This document shows, piece after piece, positions 23,846 to 35,524 of a DNA stretch of 64,000 nt; the stretch's first letter is position 1; the number at the start of each line of letters is the position of its first letter. The translations under genes were made by a program, and so were the position numbers. Origin of the DNA: Metellina segmentata (Eukaryota > Arthropoda > Arachnida > Araneae > Tetragnathidae); contig OX375875.1 in the NCBI GenBank assembly GCA_947359465.1, forward strand, positions 58,529,981 through 58,593,980, read 5' to 3'. Under the pieces are notes generated by a model. It made no database searches. It was given only the letters and a program-made list of their open reading frames with translations, and had not been told where the DNA came from.

Positions 23846-24012
23846 CTACGGATTTAAGCGGAGCAGGTTTCTATTCCTGTAACATTCTCTCGTTGTATTT
23901 CTCTCTTTTCGGTATCAGTAAAAATTCCTTGTGTGTATGTTCATTTATTGACACTGTTTGTCTTGTGTTTGGAAGAGCTCAACAAATATAGCTCTTGCGC
24001 CATGAAACATAA
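23846..24012 (+). repeat. Dispersed repeat family B (possible SINE)
   Basis: Shares GGAGCAGGTT(C)TATTCCTG, a CATTTCTCT-type block and AAAAATTCCTTGTGTGTATG with copies near 30985-31090, 33305-33490 and 62495-62560. It ends near TCTTGCGCCATGAAAC. The first block resembles a weak B box, so a pol III origin is possible but unproven. Confidence 0.5.
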
Positions 24013-24056
24013 CCAGCCTCATATCAAGTGTGAGTTCTTTGCGGATAGAGGATATT

Positions 24057-24172
24057 TAGTAACATTTAATTAACACGTCTTGCTAGAGCAACACAACTGG
24101 TCCGGGATCAACCTCTTAAGGGAAAGAGCCGAGAACACCACCACGTAAATTTTAACTACGGTCAGATGACGA
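24057..24172 (-). repeat. SINE-A 3' half fragment
   Basis: Diverged tail and body blocks, with an internal deletion of the segment between GCACAAC and GGTCCGGGATCAA. Confidence 0.7.
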
Positions 24173-25897
24173 CTTTGTAGAAAGAGAGTGGAGTGTAACG
24201 GTAAATACTGTTCTTAATGCCCCGCTACAATAATCTTATGTCACCAGCATTTATTTAGCATTTTCCGGTAAACAGCTATATATATTCATTTATAAAATGA
24301 ATCAAAATTTCATTACAACCCTTGCTCTTAACCTTCTTGCACCCCACTGGCACATCAAAATCGTAATAAAAAGTTATCATTATATCCCCATTAAAATTGT
24401 GACAAATGACCTATCCATCAAAAACATTATTGTGCCCTATGGCAGAATACCGTAAAATATTTTCTCTCTCAGATTCCGACTCAAATGACTACGCTCCAAC
24501 TATAACAAAAAATCTCATTTTACGATGTTAAGCGAATCCCCGCTGTGTAGCAGAAGCCTTACCTATATGTGGTCAGTTAGAATTTATAGCGACAATTCAA
24601 GCCATATTGCCACTACCCCCGCAGTGCGGGTCGTAATTTGAAGGTAATGTTATGGACATTTATGATCTTTGTAAAAGACTTGCCAATAAAGTAAGGTCAT
24701 TTTCTTTGCCGAGTTAACGTATGCTTTTGCCTACAACAAAAGATAGTTTGTCGAGTTGGTCTGAAAATGTGAGGAAACGAAAGCAATTATGCGTATAAAT
24801 TAGTAGTGAGTTAATTAAGATTTACGCTGAACTTAAGGTGTTTGCTTACTTGCTACGTGTGTAAGGCCATGAAATTTCTTATAGAACTGATTTATGAAGT
24901 AATTTTTTCTGGATATTGTTAGTTGCTGGAGATATTATGGAATGTTAAAGATAAAATAGATAGTTAGATAAGATAGATAGATAATAGATAAAGATAAAAT
25001 AGAAGTAGTTAATCTTACCAACATTTTCTCAGTGTTATTTGTTATTAAAATTCTAAAGTTCATTTTTCTAAAGTGAGCTAAAGTAAAATGCTACCAATCA
25101 TACTCAATAAAATATTTCTTTTGTTCTGATTTTTAGTGAAGAAATATTTATGCAATATTTTTATATAGTTTTTTAAACAAAATTAGATTTATAATACAGT
25201 ATGTGCACAATTTATTCAGACGAATAAGTCAAATCGGGAAAAAATCTACCCTATATAGTACTTATCATTACTATTATAAATTTATGTTACAAATAAACAT
25301 AAATAATGTACTATAAACAATGAACCAAATAAATAATTAATCTATAACACATACCTAATTGTAGATTTCTATTTATCGTAAATATGAAATATGTTTCTAA
25401 AACGTGTAAACTACACATAGTTGTTGATTCAGAAAACCGGTTCTTGCAAATTCTAGGGCTAATTAACGTAAGTCAAAAGCCCATCACTCCCTGACGAAAA
25501 AAATGAATTCAGGGGGTGACAAAGACTATACCATCTGTATGGTTCGGCATACGCCAACTTCGACTTCTCTGATTTTTTAAAATTTATTTTTATTTCCAAC
25601 ATTATACGTTTTTTTCATTTCTGTTCATATTTTCTTTGTAGTTTTTTTGACATTGTGATTTTCTTCAGCTCATCACATCTATCGGCCCTATAACTTAACA
25701 TAATTTATTCATCTATTATTACTAAAAATAGAGTAAATTCTATTATTCTCTACAAAATTCATGCCAATTTCAACGTCCTATCTCTTCACAATCCAGATAC
25801 ACCGCCCAAACACCGCACGGAAGAGCCATTTTCAGTTTTCATGTGTAAGTGCTCCTTCTTGTCGCTGTATATATCCCCACTTCTCATCGCTTTAGAT
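24173..25897. other. AT-rich sequence with a short GATA-rich tract
   Basis: About 24950-25010 is rich in GATA/TAGA repeats. No gene was recognised. Confidence 0.5.
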
Positions 25898-25960
25898 TTC
25901 AATACAAATCCTCTCTCCGTAATAATTCAATACAAATCCTCTCTCCGTAATAATTCAAAT
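25898..25960 (+). repeat. Short tandem duplication
   Basis: A unit beginning TTCAATACAAATCCTC and ending CCGTAATAA occurs twice back to back. Confidence 0.8.
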
Positions 25961-25969
25961 TTTTAGAAT

Positions 25970-27900
25970 ATCATTTTTGTTTGCGAGACATAAACGGGAC
26001 AAATCTGGTCATTTTGTGATTGTTAGAGCTATCGCAGATATCTCCCTATTACGGACCAAATTTAAAGACATCAAAAAACGATTTTTTAACATCATGCTAA
26101 GAGAGGCGCCATTTGCTTGATTTTCACAGCAAGAACCGAACCACGGACGTCCGGTCATTTGTGTTTCTAATGATTTCCTACTATGATTGGTTAATGGTGT
26201 CTGCCATGCTCAATTCGTACTTATAGCTATTTTCCCGCCATGTTGTTTCGACGAGATATTGCTTATATTTTATTATCTTTGCGAGAAATGAACAGACTAA
26301 TGGAGTTGACTTCTAAAGTTGTCGAAAGCTAAGCCTAATTTTTTTGCTATTGATCCATTCTCGGTCCAGTAATCAACATTTTGCTACACTATTGATAGAT
26401 CCATTGAGTTTTCAAATCTTCTTTCCAATTTATTCCTCTGGGATCGATACTCGTATTTCCGTTCTGCAATTCGGAATTCCCTACATAACTTCCAATCAGT
26501 TATCACCTTCTTATCCAATATAATCTGCCTAAATATTCTTTCAACCAATAGATTTGGTTATTTAGTCGGGTGTGTTGTGGGAGAAAGCAAAGATCTTTAG
26601 ATTATCATTTATATTTTATGATATGTAAGCGCGGGACAAATCTGTCCGTTTTGCGGTTGTTAGATCTTTCGAAACGATCCATACAGGACCCAATTTAAAG
26701 ACGTAAGAACGACGATTTTTAAACGTAATTATAAGAGAGATACCATTTGCTTGATTTTCACAACGAGTACGAAACCACGAACATCGACTCCGGTCATTTG
26801 AGTTTCTAATGGTTTCCCACTATGATTGGTTTATGGTGTTTGCCATGCTCAATTCGTACTTTTAGCTATTTTACCCACCATGTTGTTTCCACGAAATATT
26901 TCATCAATCAAGGTTTGGTTAGTTTTGCTATTGACGATATACCTGATTGAGACGACTACCAGGAGAGATAAAGGTATGTATTACTCTCCTAAGTTTACTC
27001 TTCGGTACTGTTACGTTACTCTTAGGTACTGTTATGTTTCTATTCGGTACTGCAACCTTACTCTTCGGGTACTGCTACGTTATACTTCGGTACTATTACG
27101 TTACTCTTCGGTACTGCTATGTTACTATTTGGTACTGGTACCTTACTCTTATGGTACTGCTACCTTACTCTTCGGTACTGCTACATTACTATTCGGTACT
27201 GCTACGTTAGTCTTGGGTACTGTTACTTTACTCTTCGGTACTGCTACGTAACACTTCAGATTCTGTTCAGTTACTCTTCAGGACTGCTATGTTACTCTTC
27301 GGTACTGTTACGTTTCTCTCCCTATGCCACTTGCGATTGAGGCTATAGCATCCAGTTCGAGATAGAATGCTCAGTTGGTCGTTAAGAATGGTCTATCGTT
27401 CTCTGCTTTTCTTGCCGCATTTCTAAAAGAGTAGCTCTCAGACAGCTTTTGAGCCATTCATGGTTTCTTTTTAAGACTGATGGTTGTTTACATTTTATTA
27501 TCTTTACGAAAATTGAACAAAGACGAATGGAGTTGACTTATAAGGTTGTTGAAAGCTAAGCCTGATTTTTTAGCTATTGATCCAATCTTTTGCAACACTT
27601 TTGAGAGATCCATTGGATTTTCAAATCTTCTATACAATTTAACCCATTGAAGTCGACGCTCATCCGTTCTGCAATTCGGAAATCCCCGTATAACTTCCAA
27701 TCAGTTATGACCTTCATATCCAATAAAATCTGTTTAAATATTCTTTCAACCTATAAATTTGGTTTCATGAGTGTTGTGGGAGAAAGCAAAGATCTTTAGA
27801 TTATCATTTATAGTTTATGAGATGTAAGCGCGAGACAAATCTGGCCATTTTGTGGTTGCTAGAGCTTTTGAAGAGATTTTTTCACTACTCTTTTTACACT
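25970..27900 (+). repeat. Segmental tandem repeat, three partial units
   Basis: Blocks in the same order recur at about 25970-26600, 26600-26935 and 27473-27870. Examples are GACAAATCTGGTCATTTTG, CCATTTGCTTGATTTTCACA, CTATGATTGGTT, CCATGTTGTTTC, TTCTGCAATTCGGAA and CTTCCAATCAGTTAT. Units are about 0.65 kb and diverged. The second unit is interrupted by the 21-bp minisatellite at 26992-27315. No transposon end or coding frame was recognised. Confidence 0.65.
26992..27315 (+). repeat. 21-bp minisatellite
   Basis: About 15 units of the type TTACTCTTCGGTACTGCTACG with substitutions. Because 21 is a multiple of three, long Tyr/Leu-rich frames stay open on the plus strand; these are not genes. Confidence 0.9.
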
Positions 27901-29130
27901 ACTGGAAAATCTCATGACGCTCAGAGGGTTAATTATTGCGGCTAATTAGTCTTACAAATTGATTACTATAGTTTGGGTTACAATGTTTTTCTCTGTGCCA
28001 TGGTTTATATCAAGTATTAACCATGAACTTTGAAATAAATGTGGATCTTAATGAACTAACTTATCTGATTTACGTTACAATTCGGATGTAACACTTCGTT
28101 TAATATTGTAAAGGGTTTTTAAATTAAATATGGTAGTTTTCATTTTCCTTTATTCTTTCCTTTTCTTTCATGATGTCCGTTACTTGTATGTCATGACTTG
28201 TATGTCAAGTATCTGTATCAATTATAAAGAAAAACGTATCAAGAGGTGTGGAACCAAGAGTCAACTATTAGGAATCATCCCAATGCCTGAGAAAATAATG
28301 GTCAGAGTTTTTCTTTCCAGGTGCAACTTTTTCCCTTATCAGGTAAACATTTAGACCTATACTAAAAGAATTATGTAGCCCGTTATATTTACTACATTGC
28401 GACGTAAGGTCTACTTCCAACTGGCAAAGAATTCTTTTTTGGTGTATATGCCAACTAAAAAGCATGCACACACATTATATTGCTATAAACCTTTAATGTT
28501 TAAAGTTCGATATAATTCTATATCATGAAGAAAATAATTTATTCACATTATAAGTAGGCATTTTTAAGTTAAGAAGAGCGAGCTAAAAATAGTCGATTTA
28601 ATAAGGTATCTCTGAGTAGCAACGCTGTAGGAACATCTATTCAGAATTTGCGAAGGATTCTGTACGTGGGTGGTAGAGACAAATTACATAAAGACACTTG
28701 ATTTAAATAATTGAGAGACAGAGAGAGACAGAGAGAGAGAGAGACGCAATCCATGACGTTCGGTGTCGTCATTTATAATTCAGGAATTTCGATTGAACTA
28801 GCGTAAGAAACTCGTCAATGCGAAATGGTTAGTTCTTGTTGAAAACGACGTTAAAGTTGTCTAAAGTACTAACTTAAAAGTTGGAAAACAAACTTATTCT
28901 ACTAAGGAAAATATATAAAAATTTTAAATACTTTGGAAACATAAACTTCCGCGGTAAAAATGGCGGTATCGATAGTTCATAAAACAAAGCGAATATTTAA
29001 CATACTTAAAAAAATCATATTTCGGATTTTCTAATTATTATCGTGATAAGAGACATAGGTTCTGAAATGAAACAACACACAAAAGGTAATAGGCAGCACT
29101 ATATTTTTCACAGCACAAAACCCTGTTACA
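27901..29130. other. AT-rich sequence 3' of the receptor gene
   Basis: A GAGA-rich microsatellite lies at about 28705-28745. Small ORFs lack support. No clear AATAAA was seen just downstream of the receptor stop codon on the minus strand. Confidence 0.45.
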
Positions 29131-29473
29131 CTACTTGATACCTAAAAATGACATAAGGTTTGTTGTAAGCTTCATAGTTTTACTCTGCATCATTTCAAGT
29201 AAAGATTCCGATTTCTTGATTCTTCTCATGTGACCATGTCTTCTTCGACTTACATGCTTGATCTTTTTCTTGCTATCTCTGAAACACAGTTCAAAAGCAA
29301 ACACTATGAATGAAGCCAAGCATCCTAATAACCAAATAATAAATGTGCCCAGGACGTGCTCTAATTTGAGGCTTTGTACTTCTATAGTTCCGACCGACAA
29401 ACACTCTGAGAATCCCGAGAACTCTTTTATCATCATTGTCTGTAGCCATCCGGACTCAGAAATGTAGCGGAGT
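29131..29473 (-). CDS. Ionotropic receptor, exon 7 (last)
   Basis: Acceptor TTATATGCAG precedes 29473, and the stop codon TAG is at 29133-29131. One base completes the split Ile codon from the previous exon. The exon then encodes the end of ligand-binding lobe S2 (LRYISESGWLQTM), an extracellular stretch with LEHV, and the fourth-position helix M4 (LGTFIIWLLGCLASFIVFAF). A basic cytoplasmic tail of about 65 residues follows, rich in Lys/Arg (KKKIKHVSRRRHGHMRRIKK). The layout matches arthropod IR proteins. The upstream methionine in the open frame belongs to the intron and is not a start. Confidence 0.88.
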
Positions 29474-31255
29474 CTGCATATAAGAAGAAAAGAGAAATTC
29501 AGATACACTTTTAAAATATATGCAATAGGAATAAGTTTTAAATATATAATTTTATCAAAGAAATTGGTTTCCTAGTGGGTCACACCGGTGATCAACTGAC
29601 TAAGGTCGGAAGTCCTTAAGTAACTGGTAGAGTGGTTTAACTTCGAGCTGCTGTTTCCTTACTTGATATGTACCAATGTCGGACTAATTTCTTCAAGTTT
29701 CCTAGATTCTTCAAAATGACACGTAAATGTGGACCATCTTCTCCAATTACTTCCAAGAACTTCTTATATTTTATTCTATAAACCTTGCTTCAGGAAGGCA
29801 TATGCCACCGATTAATTCATCGTAGCTGCAATGTGGCATCATCTCCATTGATGTTCCTGGTTAACACAGAGACCGAAATGTTCTTTCCGAGCGCTTGAGG
29901 GATTATACTTCCATAAGTTACCATAGGAAGAAAACATTTTTCAGTCTGGGTTCAAACATTGAAATGATGGGTTGGCTGCCGTTTAAACAGACAGCTTTTC
30001 TTCGAGATCCTCACATAATGGTGGTTGTGGTAAGAAGAACGTATTTTTGTCGATGCTTTTTTCCCCCATTACTCTGCTCGAAAATCACGGGGTGATGATC
30101 ACTGAGGTATTGGACAAAAGTACGAATCCTGGTGTAGGGTTAACCGAAGAACATAATTAAAAACACTAGTTTGCACCTTCCGTAGTCAATCTGCTTAACT
30201 TGATTCGTTAGCCCACGTGATCTATTATCTTACGAGAGTGACTCCGCCTACGTGTTCTTTAGAAGGCGATGAACGAAACATGCGCTAAAACTTATGCTCA
30301 CAAGAACACATGATCTATGTAAAAAATAACGAAAGTACTAACTGAAAGCATATTCATAATTTTGATTTTGAATACTGTCGGAAAGCTCGAATCGCCGAGA
30401 TATATTCTTGCTTTAGACGCTTGATAAGCCATTAAAGAACATAAGCGAAGCAATTTTTAGTTTGAAGTTTCTTCCTATTGACTCTTCTGTGGTCTAAAAG
30501 AGATTCCTCGAAAAAGTGAAAGGTGATAACGCTGATAAAGGATTACATACTTTAAACTGAGTTTCCATGCTTCATTTTGGTCCTGATGAGGATTAATGCG
30601 TTGATCCGCCGAGCCGTTGGCTATTTTTGTTTTTAGCATCTTTACTATTCGTTTTTTGTGTCTTTAATATAATCAACCATTATTTAGGGCGTGGGAGGCA
30701 GAGCTCCTAAGTGCTCGATTTCTTAGTAATCTACGATGAAGAACTGGCAACGGCTTCCTAGAAACTACACACTTGTGATATAAGAATTTTAGTATATAGA
30801 ATTTTTAATTGCTTTCTCTTTTGAAGTAGGATTACGTGGAAATCGTTACACCGTTAAGAATACGTGATAAATGGTAACTGTGTTAGCATATTCGTAATAG
30901 ACTGGAGTCTATATATTTACATGCTGAGCAATACATAATGCGCGCGACGCTCCCTTGCCTCCCCATGGTTAGGGTAAATGACCTATTATATTTTTTCGGT
31001 TCCTGCAACCTTTCCCTGGGGCATTTCTGTCTGTCAGTAAAAATTTCCTTGTGTGTATGGCCATTACTTGAGATGCAGTCAATATTTCTGGGTGGACCAC
31101 CACGTTTGACTCAGTCTATCTCGGAAACCATGAGAGTATCACGGCTGGGTTCGGAAAGCCACGATTGTTAAAGCTTTGTACAAGACATATTCAAATATAT
31201 AAAGAAAATAACGTGGAAATAAGACCCTCCAGGTAATTGTCTCGTCCAGGTATCA
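29474..31255. other. Intron 6 of the receptor gene, first part
   Basis: Minus-strand intron between exons 6 and 7. It contains small unsupported ORFs and a family B repeat copy at about 30985-31090. Confidence 0.6.
30985..31090 (+). repeat. Dispersed repeat family B copy
   Basis: Blocks TTCCTGCAACCTTTCCCTGG, GGCATTTCTGTCTGTCAGT and AATTTCCTTGTGTGTATG are shared with 33305-33490. Confidence 0.6.
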
Positions 31256-32285
31256 TTGGAAGAGGACTGACCAAATTGTGATGGATGAGATATCTCATCA
31301 TTAGAAAACACTGATCAGATTTTGATCTAATCATTGGAAAACACTGATCAGATATTGATTTAATCATTAGAAAACACTGATCAGATCTTGATCTAATCAT
31401 TAGAAAACACTGACCAAATCGTGATGGATGAGATATCTCGTCATTAGAAAACACTGGTCAGATCTGGATCTAATCATTAGAAAACACTGATCAGATATTG
31501 ATCTAATCATTAGAAAACACTGATCAGATCTTGATCTAATCATTAGAAAACACTGATCAGATCTTGATCTAATCATTAGAAAACACTGATCAGATATTGA
31601 TCTAATCATTAGAAAACACTGATCATATCTTGATCTAATCATTAGAAAACACTGATCAGATCTTGATCTAATCATTAGAAAACACTGACCAGATCTTGAT
31701 CTAATCATTAGAAAACACTGACCAGATCTTGATCTAATCATTAGAAAACACTGATCAGATCTTGATCTAATCATTAGAAAACACTGATCAGATCTTGATC
31801 TAATCATTAGAAAACACTGATCAGATATTGATCTAATCATTAGAAAACATTGATCAGATCTTGATCTAATCATTAGAAAACACTGACCAAATCGTGATGG
31901 ATGAGATATCTCGTCATTAGAAAACACTGGTCAGATCTGGATCTAATCATTAGAAAACACTGACCAGATCTTGATCTAATCATTAGAAAACACTGACCAG
32001 ATCTTGATCTAATCATTAGAAAACACTGATCAGATATTGATCTAATCATTAGAAAACACTGATCAGATCTTGATCTAATCATTAGAAAACACTGACCAAA
32101 AATCGTGATGGATGAGATATCTCGTCATTAGAAAACACTGACCAGATTTTGATCTAATCATCAGAAAACACTGACCAGATCTTGATCTCGTCATCAATGT
32201 TCTTGCAATATCTTGATGAGATATCTCGTCTCTTTAATAAAATTGGTCACATCTGGATGGGCGAGATGTCTCGTCGAAACCACTT
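31256..32285 (+). repeat. 33-bp minisatellite in receptor intron 6
   Basis: About 28 units of a 33-bp motif containing AATCATTAGAAAACACTGAT and CAGATCTTGATCT. Units are close to identical in the middle and diverged at the edges. A longer variant with GATGGATGAGATATCTCGTC recurs near 31275, 31420, 31893 and 32105, giving a higher-order pattern. The array closes with CGTCGAAACCACTTGAAGG, matching the dispersed repeats at 14.4 and 17.1 kb. A 175-codon minus-strand frame with an 11-residue repeat (MIRSRSDQCFL) stays open only because 33 is divisible by three. Confidence 0.95.
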
Positions 32286-32539
32286 GAAGGTTCTGGACAG
32301 CGTGATATTTACTCGACTGGCTTATTTTTAACTCTCAGCAAGTCGCAATCCTACTTTCCCAAATTGACGGTTAAATCAGAAACGAACCTATTTGTTATAA
32401 TGTTTACATTTAAAATTTCTTCACCCAGAAGTGCCCATCAAACTGTCGTAGCTTCACTAGAGGACAAGTACGAGAGCATCCAATGGTATGTGTGTACGTA
32501 CTAGTTAAATCACATTAACTGCGATTATTATATACCTAC

Positions 32540-32829
32540 ATTTGATTGATTTTGCTGATCCAATTTTTCGGAAAGTTTTCTCCAAAGGCCAGCACTTTCC
32601 ACAGTGGCCACAGAGGCTGTCTTGCAAGCTTGTAGTTGCAGGGAAGCCCGTCGCTCACTCGCTTCGACAAGAAATGCCGCAATCCCATTCCATCCGTGAT
32701 GAGGGCGTGCGATCCTTTCCACACATACTCCATTCCAATAGTGCTCATGTTCTTGTAATTTATGATACACTGGTCTGGATTTCTGTTTACTTTGCTGAAG
32801 ATGGACCGATATACTTCTGGTTCACCATC
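32540..32829 (-). CDS. Ionotropic receptor, exon 6 (S2 lobe)
   Basis: Acceptor TGTTTCAACAG precedes 32829 and donor GTAGGT follows 32540. The exon is 290 nt, enters in phase 0 and leaves two bases of a codon. It encodes most of the second ligand-binding lobe: EPEVYRSIFSKVNRNPDQ, then WKGSHALITDGMGLRHFLSK (the segment that in iGluRs carries the acidic or substituting residue contacting the amino group; here Thr-Asp-Gly), then KVLAFGENFPKNWISKINQ. The frame continues a few codons past the donor to a stop in the intron. That donor is preferred because it restores the phase needed by exon 7. Confidence 0.88.
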
Positions 32830-32895
32830 CTGTTGAAACACAATTATTCCATTAGTTACATTTCATAATTTATTTTTCTTCACCAAAAAATAGTT

Positions 32896-32984
32896 TTGGA
32901 TCTTTTCCTTCGGGATTGATCCCGGACAATCGCCAATAGCCCGTTGTGTGACTCCAGAGCGACTTTATTTAATTACCTACCTGC
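32896..32984 (+). repeat. SINE-A 3' end fragment
   Basis: GGGATTGATCCCGGAC through the AATTACCTACC-type tail. It lies in intron 5 just upstream of exon 6 in transcript order. Confidence 0.75.
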
Positions 32985-33304
32985 CAAAAATTAATAATCG
33001 TGACCAAACCTAAATTTATAATGTCTGTATTTATCAAGGGGTATTCTGTAATTTTTTTTTCAAAAGAGGTTTTAATAAGGTTTGAAAATCTTGACATTCT
33101 TAATACCATTAAACAACATTCAGTGAGAAAGATATCAAGGTTTCTTGTGTACTGCATACAGGTGGTACCACACATGATAGTATGTTTCACCAATGGCGTA
33201 GATATCTGTTCTTGAAAAATACGTTTTTGTCATAAAAATAAAATAAAACTGTTTTTTTTTTTTTTAAAGGAATAATATTTTGGGAGTTGCTCAGAGGGTT
33301 TCCT

Positions 33305-33490
33305 CACTGCTCTAGTAGCCTGTATGTTGGTTGTAGACGGAGCAGGTTCTATTCCTGCAACCTACCCTGGGGCATTTCTCTATTTCTCGGTCAGTAAAAC
33401 TATCCTTGAGTGTATGTCTATTACTTTAGATGCTGCCTGTCTTACATTTGGTGCCAGCTCTGAGGCCAAGTATGGTCCTTACGCTATAAG
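33305..33490 (+). repeat. Dispersed repeat family B copy
   Basis: Best visible copy of family B: GGAGCAGGTTCTATTCCTG, CAACCTACCCTGGGGCATTT, CCTTGAGTGTATG, then TTTGGTGCCAGCTCTGAGG. The short plus-strand ORF over it is not a gene. Confidence 0.55.
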
Positions 33491-33566
33491 ACCAAACATA
33501 ATCATAAATCAAGAAAGCAGTACAAAAATATGATAATAGCTTCTTGTAGATGTAGCACTTTCTTAC

Positions 33567-33754
33567 TGATGCGTAATTGTAGACTGCACGGCAAAAATTG
33601 CTCTTCCGATTTTATTTTTGGCGACACTTTGGCTCATACTGATTGCAATTGCCGTTACTGCGGTATTATAAATTGATCTTTGAAGAATGATCGTAACTAA
33701 AAGAAAAGAAAGCATAAATAAAATATAATAACCAAGAAAACCAGTATTGAAGTT
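33567..33754 (-). CDS. Possible exon of a transmembrane protein, uncertain
   Basis: Acceptor CCGTTTCCAG and donor GTAAGA frame 188 nt that are open in one phase (phase 0 in, two bases out). The peptide begins NFNTGFLG, then a hydrophobic helix (YYILFMLSFLLVTIILQ), then TAVTAIAISMSQSVAKNK. This somewhat resembles the helix-plus-Ser/Lys loop of arthropod gustatory-type receptors, but no diagnostic motif is present. It would not fit between receptor exons 5 and 6, which already join in phase. It could belong to a nested same-strand gene or be chance. Confidence 0.22.
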
Positions 33755-34644
33755 CTGGAAACGGTAATTCACACCAAGATTACCAAGACGGTTTTTATAG
33801 GTATTTCATTACCAGTTTCAAAACTTTGGTTGTTGGGGTCTATTATCATCCTCTCCTTGTGCATTAGAAATGTATAATGTGGTAACACCTAGCGGCTTAT
33901 AGCAAAAACCTCACAATTGTGTAAATCCCCATATCTTCTTCAAATCTATTTCAGGAGTTATAGTTAATCTGGGATAAATGTACTTTACGCATATTTTAGC
34001 TTCAAGTCTAATGACTAGTTATAATATGCATAGTTAACTTTCTTTTTGCTAATTGTGTCCATTGACTGCGCTTAGGTGGAAGGTAAAAATAACACATCCA
34101 ACCTTCTGTAATTAAAGGGTAACATTGCTTTAGGGTAATAATCGTCACAGTGTCGATATTACTCCATAACTTTTTATAAGTTTATTTTATTAAATTTTTC
34201 CACTGCAGATCAGAAAGTTCATAAATTTTCAACAATGAAAACTAATACCTTTTAGTTCTTTTGTAATTGACAGCGAATTCATCCAACATATGGGAATATA
34301 GAGTTTTTAATTCTCCTTTTGGAATGGTATCTGACCCTCCAACACCGGATTCTAAGTAAATTTTCTCTGAATCTTTCTAATTTATTCTGATTGACTTTCC
34401 ACGAGTTCCAATGACAACTAGCGACCACAAGGTACATGAAAACAAATCTCAACATAAAACACACAGTGATTTTGACGCATTCCACCCATGAGGCAAATCC
34501 TCGAAGAAGCTGAAAAACGAGAAACAAAAAATAAATAAAAGAAATGGAATTGTTTACTGAAGGGAAAGAATTGTAGAAACGTAAAAGGAAAATTGAGAAC
34601 TGAAAATTTAAAAAATTAGATTGATTTGCAGAAGAAAAATACAT

Positions 34645-35123
34645 TCTTCCATGTAGTCATCTGAATCCGATATCGATTGAAAGTTTTTTGAGACAACAAT
34701 GACAACAATCTTCAGACAAAAATACAAGAAGTCACATCATTTTATGCAGAATTCGGTCAAAACGGATGTTTTACAGCTATCTATTCTTTCTATAAATGTC
34801 CATGCCCAAGGTCAGATGTCTTCTCACGAGAAACTCACTATAGTGTACAAACATTTATCTGTGAAAAGCAGGTGAAAATAAAATGTATACTACGACGCTC
34901 AGATGAAAATATTTCCTCGCCCTAATGTCTATTACCCTAATTTTCAAGAGATAAACTTTGAACAATATTTTTTCTAATAACATAACATGCGTGCGCGTGA
35001 ATCTTCAAACCTCTTTGGTATTTCAATCCTATTCATAATATACTGTAGGGTAATATACCACGCTTAAGTAAACCAGAAGACCAAAAAAAAATGTTTCAAA
35101 TAATAAGTGTTATACATCAAAAC
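34645..35123. other. Receptor intron 5, no feature recognised
   Basis: AT-rich, no ORF or repeat identified. Confidence 0.5.
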
Positions 35124-35346
35124 AAAGATAATTTGTCTGGCTATTAGAATCCATCAACTATTAGTAATTTTATACCTCTGTATAAGTGCTGGAGTCATTT
35201 AAAGTTAGATAAAAAAATATTTAATATAGCACTAATAAAGATAATTTGTCTGGCTATTAGAATCCATCAACTATTAGTAATTTTATACCTCTGTATAAGT
35301 GCTGGAGTCATTTAAAGTTAGATAAAAAAATATTTAATATAGCACT
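35124..35346 (+). repeat. Perfect 110-bp tandem duplication
   Basis: 35124-35233 and 35237-35346 appear identical base for base, separated by AAT (period 113). It begins AAAGATAATTTGTCTGG and ends TTTAATATAGCACT. Confidence 0.92.
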
Positions 35347-35487
35347 TGGTTTAGGCATATCATATTTACTACCCTATTTCTGATTGAGGAACATATAATA
35401 TCTGAATCTTTTAAATCTCCAGTAATAATATGGTAGTATACTATAAAAAACTGATAAAAATGAAAGTATTATATGTATTAAATATCC

Positions 35488-35524
35488 AAATTTCCTCCTC
35501 CAATTTTTGGGGAGGAGGAAATTT
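35488..35524. repeat. Inverted repeat with 14-bp arms
   Basis: AAATTTCCTCCTCC at 35488-35501 and its exact complement at 35511-35524, with a 9-base loop. It lies at the edge of the decayed element that follows. Confidence 0.85.

Noticed and set aside
26826..27340. Overlapping Tyr/Leu-rich ORFs
   Set aside because: They come from the 21-bp minisatellite and are open in more than one frame.
28700..28745. CRISPR-like or regulatory GAGA array
   Set aside because: It is a simple microsatellite in a eukaryotic genome with no spacers.
31400..31927. 175-codon minus-strand ORF of 11-residue repeats
   Set aside because: It is produced by the 33-bp minisatellite; the unit length is a multiple of three and no start, splice or composition signal supports coding.
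32969..33193. Exon ending at GTAGGT near 32985 on the minus strand
   Set aside because: The apparent donor is part of the SINE tail sequence and the peptide has no family pattern.
34249..34376. Extra receptor exon (KDSEKIYLESGV...) between exons 5 and 6
   Set aside because: It has a weak acceptor and a non-standard GTATTA donor, and its 128-nt length would shift the frame; exons 5 and 6 join in phase without it.
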